Below, piece after piece: positions 1 to 6,191 of a stretch of 9,934 nucleotides of DNA; position 1 is the first letter of the stretch; each line of letters opens with the position of its first letter. The stretch covers positions 1-9,934 of the forward strand of contig JAILNW010000295.1 of assembly GCA_024691145.1 (NCBI GenBank), written 5' to 3'. Below the pieces are notes generated by a model, which was not told the DNA's origin, searched no databases, and saw only the letters and a program-made list of their open reading frames with translations. The DNA is from Lachnospiraceae bacterium (GTDB lineage Bacteria > Bacillota > Clostridia > Lachnospirales > Lachnospiraceae). Position numbers and translations under genes: made by a program.

Positions 1-139
1 TTCCTGCCTTCAGGTCCTCCGCTTTGTCTATCGCCTCTTCATCTGAATCGCACCGTAGTACTTCATATCCTTGACTTTCCAGAAGTCCGGTGGCAATCTT
101 GTCAAAACTCATCATCTGTGCCTCTTCCAGTTTGGGGAA
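1..139 (-). pseudogene. Internal fragment of an unrelated gene, possibly a UDP-GlcNAc 4,6-dehydratase-like C-terminal region
   Basis: One minus-strand frame stays open from about 139 to the window edge. It begins FPKLEEAQMMSF and continues with about 35 more residues rich in Asp and Glu. It is offset from the dapF-like frame and overlaps its last codons. From memory, the segment resembles the C-terminal region of CapD/PseB-type nucleotide-sugar dehydratases, where a Pro-Lys-Leu element is followed by a GLLESQGYE-like helix and an acidic stretch. This family call is tentative. Base composition supports a different origin: bases 1-60 are 52% G+C, against roughly 28-37% in nearby dapF. The tandem ATG at 115-110 has a GGAAGAGG-like sequence upstream, so a new gene starting there is an alternative reading. 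The fragment continues past the window. Confidence 0.4.
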
Positions 140-722
140 CAATCTGTGTATTAATTCTTTTAGGAAAATACTTTGCAGCTTCCGAATACTTGCCTATCTC
201 ACAAACCTTTTCTTTACTTACCTCTTTCATTGGTATAACACAGTGTGGATTACCAATTGATACACAGGTTGATTTATAAATATGATGATTAAAATCAAGA
301 TTTATGTCAACTGTCTCCTCCGGAACATCAACAGCACCAACATCCTCCTTGGTAAACTTAAGTTTCCCCATGGATACCGTTAAATTAGTTCCATCATCAT
401 TATTATATTTTACATGAACATTTCCACCTAACGTATCAAGGTCAAACTCATCATCCACAACGTATTTCTTATCCTTAAGATACTTTGAAAAAATCCTTAC
501 ACCATTACCACTTTTTTCAGCTTCACTTCCGTCCGGATTAAATATCTTAAGTCCTATTTTTCCTTCTTTATTAATTGGTCCATATAGTATTCCATCAGAA
601 CCTATCCCAAAGTTTCTGTGACAGATTAGTTTTATCTCGTCTTCTGTTAATTTTTCTTTATTCTCTACTGCATCATAAACTAAATAATCATTACCTAAAC
701 CATGATATTTTTCAAACTTCAT
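102..722 (-). pseudogene. dapF: dapF-like PLP-independent amino acid epimerase, 3'-truncated
   Basis: The 206 residues match the N-terminal three quarters of diaminopimelate epimerase (usually about 270-280 aa), a cytosolic enzyme that interconverts LL- and meso-diaminopimelate with two catalytic Cys. The start MKFEKYHGLGNDY is typical, as are NFGIGSDG, NPDGSEAE and the SIGNPHCV segment near residue 155. An AAGGGGGT ribosome binding site precedes the ATG. Two things are odd. The first catalytic Cys of the E-x-CGNG motif is Ser71 here (EKSGNG). Homology also stops after INTQI near base 143, where the frame runs into foreign sequence and ends 13 codons later. The C-terminal domain with the second catalytic Cys and the GTG/GTS loop is therefore missing. 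It lies 35 nt after cysK and is probably co-transcribed. It may be a real pseudogene, or an intact gene damaged by a misjoined assembly. The Ser suggests a DapF-like racemase subfamily and not necessarily true DapF. Confidence 0.75.
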
Positions 723-757
723 ACTTAAGACCCCCTTAAAAAATAATAGAAAATTAA

Positions 758-1744
758 TTAATCGAATAAACCTGTTGAAAGATATCTAAGCCCTGTATCA
801 GGTAAAATAACAACAATATTCTTTCCCTGATTTTCTTCCTTTGCTGCAATCTGCTTCGCTGCAAATATAGCTGCTCCTGAAGACTCTCCTATTAATATTC
901 CATCTGTTTTTGCAACCTGTCTTGCAGTTTCGTAAGCATCAAGAGCTTCTACTGCAACATATTCATCATAAATATGTCTGTCTAAAGTAGCTGGAATAAG
1001 ATTATCAGGAACCCCTTCAAAAGGATGAACACCTGTAATTTCATTTTCAGGAACCGGAACTGTATCACTTGGAAGTGAATTAGGACCTGGCTGTACGCCA
1101 ACTATCTTAATATCAGGATTCTTTTCCTTTAAATAAGCACCTGTTCCAGAAATTGTTCCACCTGTACCTGCACATGCTACGAGAATATCAACTTTTCCAT
1201 CTGTGTCTTCCCATATTTCAGGACCTGTTGTTCTTTTATGTACATCTGGATTTGCCGGATTAGAGCACTGATCAACGAAAAAGATATTTTCTTCCTTAGA
1301 AAGTACTTCCTTCTTAAGACTATCAATTGCTGCAATAAAATCACCATTAGTTTCCTCAAGAGTTTTAGCTATTGCGGGCTCCTCTGTAAGTTTAATTGCA
1401 GTTCCCCCAAAAGCTCTTATAACCTTAAATCTTTCCTCACTAACCTGATCCTGTATGTAAACTCTGAAACCGTAGCCTTTAGAAGCTGCAATTGCCGCAA
1501 GTCCTATACCAGTATTTCCACTTGTTGTTTCTACAACTGTATCACCAGGTTTTAATAATCCTTTCTTCTCTGCATCCTCAATCATTGCAAGTGCAATACG
1601 ATCTTTAACACTCTGATTTGGATTAAAATACTCTAACTTTCCTATAATATTAGCTTTTATATCATGTTTCTTTTCAAATCCCTTTAATTCTAATAAAGGT
1701 GTTCTTCCTACTAACTCTGTAATTGACTGATGTATATTTCCCAT
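758..1744 (-). CDS. cysK: Cysteine synthase (O-acetylserine sulfhydrylase) family, PLP-dependent
   Basis: This is a 328-residue fold-type II PLP enzyme of the cytosolic cysteine synthase family, which makes cysteine from O-acetylserine and sulfide. Visible landmarks are the N-terminal ITELVGRTPLLEL, the Schiff-base lysine K47 in NQSVKDR, the substrate loop TSGNTG (residues 74-79), the phosphate-cradling GTGGTISG and the pyrimidine-ring serine region GESSGAA. Length is normal (310-330 aa). The start was set at 1744 because GAGAGGAAATCAT lies directly before that ATG; the frame is open 16 codons further upstream without a ribosome binding site. The usual PxTMSxER segment reads DQVSEER, so the enzyme may belong to a side branch, and a related activity such as cystathionine synthesis cannot be excluded. 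It follows the nitrogenase-like operon after 138 nt, with a possible promoter of its own, and precedes the dapF-like gene. Confidence 0.88.
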   Translation of the reverse strand: MGNIHQSITELVGRTPLLELKGFEKKHDIKANIIGKLEYFNPNQSVKDRIALAMIEDAEKKGLLKPGDTVVETTSGNTGIGLAAIAASKGYGFRVYIQDQVSEERFKVIRAFGGTAIKLTEEPAIAKTLEETNGDFIAAIDSLKKEVLSKEENIFFVDQCSNPANPDVHKRTTGPEIWEDTDGKVDILVACAGTGGTISGTGAYLKEKNPDIKIVGVQPGPNSLPSDTVPVPENEITGVHPFEGVPDNLIPATLDRHIYDEYVAVEALDAYETARQVAKTDGILIGESSGAAIFAAKQIAAKEENQGKNIVVILPDTGLRYLSTGLFD

Positions 1745-1796
1745 ATGATTTCCTCTCTTTCTTCCAATGAATGTTTTATCTATTCTATACACTATT

Positions 1797-1826
1797 ATTG
1801 TATTTGTTTCATTGATTAAATGTTAC
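1797..1826 (-). promoter_or_regulatory. Possible sigma-A promoter for cysK
   Basis: On the minus strand, GTAACA (1826-1821, four of six matches to TTGACA) and TACAAT (1802-1797, five of six matches to TATAAT) are separated by 18 bp. Transcription would start near 1790, about 45 nt before the cysK start codon. The region is AT-rich, so chance matches are likely. A promoter here would make cysK and dapF independent of the nitrogenase-like operon. Confidence 0.3.
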
Positions 1827-1827
1827 C

Positions 1828-1864
1828 ACATTATCAATCATTTGAAAATTTCGTAAACATTATC
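1828..1864 (-). promoter_or_regulatory. Spaced direct repeat upstream of cysK, possible operator
   Basis: The octamer GATAATGT occurs on the minus strand at 1864-1857 and again at 1835-1828. The copies are 29 bp apart, close to three helical turns, and each is followed by a similar TTAC or GGTAAC. The downstream copy abuts the possible -35 element. That arrangement could suit a regulator of cysteine synthesis, but no known binding site was recognised and chance is possible in AT-rich DNA. Confidence 0.2.
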
Positions 1865-1882
1865 GTATGCTATAAATAAAGC

Positions 1883-3172
1883 TTATAAGTTATCATATAT
1901 ATCCTCAGTAAATGTTAAGCTTCCTTTGTAACCTGCATAAGTTCTGTTAAATATAAGTCTTTCATTTACCGGAAAAGCACCATTTATAAATTGTATATCC
2001 TTTTCAAGGGCAACTTCCCTGTCATTGCTGCTTCCTACAAGTAATGTAATTTCCTTTTCTTCATTTCTTATGGCCTCATTTATCTCATACTGGTCTGACA
2101 AAAACAGTATCTTAGGAGGATTAGCATATTCAAGATTCTCTATTCTCTTAATGATTCTTTCCTTATCTTCCTGTCTGTATATCGGTTCTGATATTATAAC
2201 AAGAACCGGAGTAAAACTGTAATCATTAGCAAGGTATCTTGTAAATGCAACAGCATTATTAGCATCAGCTACAACAGCAAATCTCTTCCAGCTTACAACA
2301 CCTATTGCCTGTGCAAGATAATTATAAACATATTCTTCCTCTTCCCTAATAACCTTCTCAACCAATTCACTATCAAGATTAAGAGCCTTTCCTACTTCCC
2401 TTACAAATTCAGAAGTGTCAGTAGCACCTATAAAGAGTCCTGGAAATCTGATAGAAGGAACATTAAACTTATTCTCAAACTTCTTAGCTGGTCCCTTAAA
2501 AAGCCATGGATTAATAATAATATTAAGAGCTGCCTTTGATGAATTCTTTATTGTTTCAATTCCCTGTTTCTTGGTAAAAAAAGTATTTACCTTAAGACCA
2601 AGCTTAGATAATATTCTGTCTATTTCCTCAAGTGTACCACTCCAGAATGGATCATGGTAAGGAACAATTCCAAATATATTAACAAGCTTATCATCTTTTT
2701 CTTCACTAGGTTCAATTACCTGATCAATAAAAGTATTCCATATGGCCTCATAACCAAGACTGCTGTCTCCTGCAAATCCTGGAGTTTCTATTGCATATAC
2801 GGGCACTCCTTTAGTCTTAAACTCATTTGTAACACTTACAATATCATCACCAATTATACCAGCTGTACATCCAGTAAGAACAAAATAAGCATCCGCATCA
2901 ATTATATCAACAGCTCCCTGAATAGTTGTTCTAAGTTTATTAACTCCTCCAAATACAACTTCTTTCTCCAGCATGTTACTTGAAGGAATTGAAACACCAC
3001 TTACGAAGCAGGAATGTTTATGTCCTGACTGTCCCTGATCCGCTGCAGTTGTCTGCATACAGCATCCTGGTCCAGAATGATAAACAGGACATGTTCTATG
3101 AATAGCAGAAAGTACCGAATTAATTCCTGCAAGTACGCATCCGCCCTTTGGATTTTCCATAATCTCAGACAT
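1883..3172 (-). CDS. Nitrogenase component 1-type protein, NifN/NifK-like (second beta-type subunit)
   Basis: This 429-residue protein belongs to the nitrogenase component 1 superfamily and is a close paralogue of the NifK-like protein at 4893-6191. Both have an early Cys before a SAI/QAIERA-type helix (C12), HSGPGC (C37, with an extra C38), a VVFGGV-x-KL segment, LTGC-x3-I-x-GDD (C102), a GATxTSxFxREVGK block and a C-terminal YAGYxG followed by EDIY. The three cysteines match NifK positions 70, 95 and 153, which hold the P-cluster. Classical NifN keeps only one, so this protein is more NifK-like than NifN. The ATG at 3172 follows the upstream stop by one base and has GGGGGAAAATAAT before it; the frame is open 14 codons further upstream within the preceding gene. 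It is last in the operon and presumably pairs with the NifE-like protein. Whether the pair is a scaffold or a second reductase is open. Confidence 0.85.
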   Translation of the reverse strand: MSEIMENPKGGCVLAGINSVLSAIHRTCPVYHSGPGCCMQTTAADQGQSGHKHSCFVSGVSIPSSNMLEKEVVFGGVNKLRTTIQGAVDIIDADAYFVLTGCTAGIIGDDIVSVTNEFKTKGVPVYAIETPGFAGDSSLGYEAIWNTFIDQVIEPSEEKDDKLVNIFGIVPYHDPFWSGTLEEIDRILSKLGLKVNTFFTKKQGIETIKNSSKAALNIIINPWLFKGPAKKFENKFNVPSIRFPGLFIGATDTSEFVREVGKALNLDSELVEKVIREEEEYVYNYLAQAIGVVSWKRFAVVADANNAVAFTRYLANDYSFTPVLVIISEPIYRQEDKERIIKRIENLEYANPPKILFLSDQYEINEAIRNEEKEITLLVGSSNDREVALEKDIQFINGAFPVNERLIFNRTYAGYKGSLTFTEDIYDNL

Positions 3173-3173
3173 A

Positions 3174-4466
3174 TTATTTTCCCCCTTCCGTAATGTACTT
3201 AAATGGATTTTCATTATACCAGGAATCCTTATAAGGAAGTTTCACATGTTTAGCTAACTTCTTATTAAATCCTGGATTTTCAAGCTGGTCTGCAATCTTA
3301 TTACCAAGGAATAATAAACCATCATATCCCATAGTTGGTCGTTTTCCATCAAGAACATGAGTTGTTGGAACTCCAAGTTTAGCTGCCCAGTCCGGCACTC
3401 CTATAAATGTATCTGGCTTTAATCTGTTAACAAGATTAACCTGCTCAAAAGGCTGCATATTGGCTATATCCACAACGAAGTCCTTATGAATTCCATTAAG
3501 ATACTCAATATCTATCTGGGCATCCGCATCATAAGTAGGAGTTTCAAGACCAACAAGTTCCATTCCAAAATCATCAATTAAAGCTGCTGCTGCAAAAGAA
3601 CGGCCTGTACCACCGCAAATAAACACTCGTTTTCCCTGCAAACGGTTTCTTATACTTTTCACAAGCGGCTCAATTCTTTCATGCTCTCTACTTATAATCT
3701 CTTCAACCTCTTTTTCCTTTCCAAGAACCTTTGCAATACCACGATACCATTTGTCTGTATTTCTTATACCAATTGGCATAACTGTATGAGAATAAGGAAT
3801 GCCATAATCTTCCCATAATGTATTCATAAACTCATCTGCAAATACTTTACAGATAGAAGTAGAAGCTACAGCTGCCGGGATTTTCTTTATTTTTTCAAGA
3901 GAACTGTAAAAAGGAATATAATTTGCCTTAGCACCTAATAAAGACAACATTCTCTCCATTTCCTTCTGATCTGCATAACTAACAGTAGTAGGAGCAAATA
4001 AATTAACAAGTCCCTCTTCCTTCTCTACCTTCTCATTTTTAAGAATATACTTGTTAATGGCTATAAATGTCGCATCAAATCCTGATGCACAAATCTTTGA
4101 TTTAAATCCTTCACAATGAATAGGAATAATTAAAGTATCCGGATACTCCTTCTGAAGCTCACCGCAAATAGCATCTATATCATCACCAATAATACCAGAA
4201 GCACAGGAAGCATATACAAAACATAACTTAGGATTATATCTTGTTACCGCTTTATTAACTGCTTCTTTAAGTTTCTTTTCTCCACCAAATACAACACTTT
4301 TCTGATCAAGATTAGTAACAATAAGTCTTGGATTCTTTATATTCTTAATGCCTCTGTGGGCCTGTCCAACACGATACATATCAACAGCCATAATGGCACA
4401 TCCAACACATCCTTGAGGAGAGTGTGATATAAAAACCGAATCCTCAAGTGACATAAGGGCTGCCAT
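3174..4466 (-). CDS. Nitrogenase component 1-type protein, NifE-like (second alpha-type subunit)
   Basis: The 430 residues form an alpha-type component 1 subunit. Landmarks are SHSPQGC (C20, NifD Cys88), YASCASGIIGDD (C88, NifD Cys154), HCEGFKS near 117, and C206 in TSICKVFAD, exactly 16 residues before DYGIP's Gly as in NifD Cys275, the cofactor ligand. The C-terminal HVLDGKRPTMGYDG resembles the LDINQER-AGYDG stretch of NifE, not the His442 loop of NifD, which is why it is called NifE-like. With the chosen start, the protein lacks the first P-cluster-type Cys. The start at 4466 is supported by AGAGGTG five bases before the ATG. In-frame ATGs at 4484 and 4505 would add a Cys near that place but lack a visible ribosome binding site. 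It follows the NifX-like gene by 4 nt and precedes its partner by 1 nt. Confidence 0.85.
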   Translation of the reverse strand: MAALMSLEDSVFISHSPQGCVGCAIMAVDMYRVGQAHRGIKNIKNPRLIVTNLDQKSVVFGGEKKLKEAVNKAVTRYNPKLCFVYASCASGIIGDDIDAICGELQKEYPDTLIIPIHCEGFKSKICASGFDATFIAINKYILKNEKVEKEEGLVNLFAPTTVSYADQKEMERMLSLLGAKANYIPFYSSLEKIKKIPAAVASTSICKVFADEFMNTLWEDYGIPYSHTVMPIGIRNTDKWYRGIAKVLGKEKEVEEIISREHERIEPLVKSIRNRLQGKRVFICGGTGRSFAAAALIDDFGMELVGLETPTYDADAQIDIEYLNGIHKDFVVDIANMQPFEQVNLVNRLKPDTFIGVPDWAAKLGVPTTHVLDGKRPTMGYDGLLFLGNKIADQLENPGFNKKLAKHVKLPYKDSWYNENPFKYITEGGK

Positions 4467-4470
4467 ACAC

Positions 4471-4881
4471 TCACCTCTTTCCATTGACTTTTTTATAATA
4501 AGCAATAATCTTCTCTAAAGCCTTATCTATTTCAATATCTATATCAAATACAGATATTGCCTTCTTTTCAAACTGCTTCATAGCCTGAAAACCAACCTTT
4601 GTAAATATAACGCATCGGCAGTCACTTAATAACTGTACCTTTTCTGATATGGCACCTGCACCTCCGCAACCGCCTCTATTACTATTACAGCCAGAGGAAG
4701 AACATTTTTCCTCTGGCTCCTTGTTACAGTTTTCACCGTTTTCTATATTTACATTTCTTGTTTCAAGCAATTTATAATTATAATCATCATCAACTTCATA
4801 GATGGTAACAGTTTTAGCTTCGCCAAACTTAAGATTTATATTAACACCATCAGAAGTTCCAACTGCAATTCTAAATCCCAT
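4471..4881 (-). CDS. NifX/NafY-type cluster-carrier protein with Cys-rich loop
   Basis: This is a 136-residue protein of the dinitrogenase iron-molybdenum cofactor biosynthesis family (NifX, NafY and NifB C-terminal domains), small RNase H-like proteins that bind cluster precursors and pass them on. The N-terminal RIAVGTSDGVNINLKFGEAK and the central strand-turn ending in LLETRN fit the fold. The family's usual HFG motif reads KFG here (K18), so the usual His is missing. An insertion at residues 50-74 carries C52, C60, C65 and C72 and a Gly-rich tail, with C88 and C90 further on; it could bind a metal or cluster. The start has AAGGAGATGTTTT before the ATG. It lies between the NifK-like gene (11 nt) and the NifE-like gene (4 nt), as expected for a protein serving both complexes. 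It does not look like the delta subunit AnfG/VnfG. Confidence 0.8.
   Translation of the reverse strand: MGFRIAVGTSDGVNINLKFGEAKTVTIYEVDDDYNYKLLETRNVNIENGENCNKEPEEKCSSSGCNSNRGGCGGAGAISEKVQLLSDCRCVIFTKVGFQAMKQFEKKAISVFDIDIEIDKALEKIIAYYKKVNGKR
4472..4478 (-). promoter_or_regulatory. Ribosome binding site deciding the start of the NifE-like gene
   Basis: AGAGGTG lies five bases before the ATG at 4466 and overlaps the TGA stop of the preceding NifX-like gene, suggesting translational coupling. The alternative ATG at 4484 is preceded by an A-rich stretch with no Shine-Dalgarno match. Confidence 0.65.
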
Positions 4882-4892
4882 AAAACATCTCC

Positions 4893-6191
4893 TTAGTTAA
4901 AACGCTGTACTGCAACTGTATAGATATCCTCTATAAGTCTTATTCCTCCTGAATATCCTGCATAGTGACTGTCAAGAACAACCTTATCCTGTACTGGCCA
5001 AGATATATTAATAAAATTGCCCTTTAGGCTTTCTGTTACCTCTTTCTCGTAATATCCGCCTAATACAAGAGGATAACCGTGATAATCATGATTCTTTATT
5101 TCCTCATGAATCTTATATCCATCAGTTTCAAAACTTGCTTCAGCTTTAATATTAAAGTTAAGGTTTTCAAATTCCTTTTTAATATCCTCTCTATACTTAG
5201 AAGGAGTATCATCCACAACAAACTGCTTTGCTGGTATAAGTCCAAGATCATTAACAAGGAACTTAGTTATACCAAGAGCATACTGTGCGTCTGCCACAAC
5301 AGTAAACTGTTTGTTTATAACTCTGTTTTCAAGGAACAAATCCGCATATCTTTCTATTAAGTAATAATAATAATCTTCATTTTCTTTAATAACTGACTCA
5401 ATCTTCTCATTATCTACGCCAGCAAACTTTCCAACTTCTCTAAGGAACTTGCTTGTTTCAGTAGCTCCAATAGGAAGTGTTTTATAGTGAAGAAATGGAA
5501 TATTAAACTTTTTCTCCATTTTCTTCATGCTGCCTAAGCCAACCCAAGGTGAAACAAGAAGGTTAAACTCTGCCTTTGTAATCTTATCTATATTTTTAAT
5601 ACCTCTTTTATATCCAAAGATTGTATTAGGTGTAAGTCCAAGACTTGCTACAAGCTTTTCAAGTTCTCTTATATTACCAAGCCAGAATAAGTCCTGATAA
5701 GGAACGTCTGCCCATATGTTAACAAGCCCCTTTTCCTTTTCATCTGATTTTTTAAGGTACTGGTCTATAATTGCGTCTACAACCTGCTCATGTCCCTTAT
5801 AGTTATTTCCTTTAAAACCTGCTGTTGGGGCATAGATTACAGGCTTGTCACTGTCAGCAAACTCACTTACAACCTCACCTGTATCATCACCAACAATCTC
5901 TGGAATACATCCAGTAAGCACCACATAAAGATCCGCATCCACAACCTTAAGTGCATTATCTATTGTTGAATGTAATTTCTTAACACCGCCAAATACAACA
6001 TCCTTTTCATTTATACTTGTACAAGGAAATATATTTGGTGAAAAATATCCTGAACTTCCATTTGTATCTGAAAGTTTCTGAGCGCAGCCCGGACCAGAAT
6101 GTAATACTGGAAGCGCTCTTTCAATTGCCTGTACCGACTGCATTGCCCCTAAGGCACATTTATATCTTTGTTTATCTAATAATTTTGCCAT
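4893..6191 (-). CDS. Nitrogenase component 1-type protein, NifK-like (beta subunit)
   Basis: This 432-residue beta-type subunit is presumably the partner of the NifD-like protein in an alpha2beta2 reductase. C12 in YKCALGA, C36 in HSGPGC and C95 in LTGCIPEIVGDD match the three NifK P-cluster ligands (70, 95, 153) in spacing and context. With three from the NifD-like chain, a complete P-cluster-type site is possible. It is shorter than Azotobacter NifK (about 520 aa) because it lacks the N-terminal extension, and close to clostridial NifK (about 460). The start at 6191 shares one base with the preceding stop (TAATG) and has GGAGGAGG upstream; the frame is open 15 codons further upstream. The C-terminal YAGYSGG and EDIY elements recur in the second beta-type protein, pointing to a duplication within this cluster. 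Confidence 0.88.
   Translation of the reverse strand: MAKLLDKQRYKCALGAMQSVQAIERALPVLHSGPGCAQKLSDTNGSSGYFSPNIFPCTSINEKDVVFGGVKKLHSTIDNALKVVDADLYVVLTGCIPEIVGDDTGEVVSEFADSDKPVIYAPTAGFKGNNYKGHEQVVDAIIDQYLKKSDEKEKGLVNIWADVPYQDLFWLGNIRELEKLVASLGLTPNTIFGYKRGIKNIDKITKAEFNLLVSPWVGLGSMKKMEKKFNIPFLHYKTLPIGATETSKFLREVGKFAGVDNEKIESVIKENEDYYYYLIERYADLFLENRVINKQFTVVADAQYALGITKFLVNDLGLIPAKQFVVDDTPSKYREDIKKEFENLNFNIKAEASFETDGYKIHEEIKNHDYHGYPLVLGGYYEKEVTESLKGNFINISWPVQDKVVLDSHYAGYSGGIRLIEDIYTVAVQRFN

Noticed and set aside
1177..1359. Small minus-strand reading frame inside cysK, and several plus-strand frames opposite the nif-like genes
   Set aside because: They lie entirely within well-supported genes, show composition-driven residues and no recognisable family or ribosome binding site.
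1745..1882. Terminator between the nitrogenase-like operon and cysK
   Set aside because: Only a 3-bp GCT/AGC stem near the stop was seen, so read-through into cysK is possible.
4471..4881. Delta subunit AnfG/VnfG of an alternative nitrogenase
   Set aside because: Size and position between K and E were suggestive, but the N-terminal strand, DGxxINxxFG motif and LLETRN turn place it in the NifX family.
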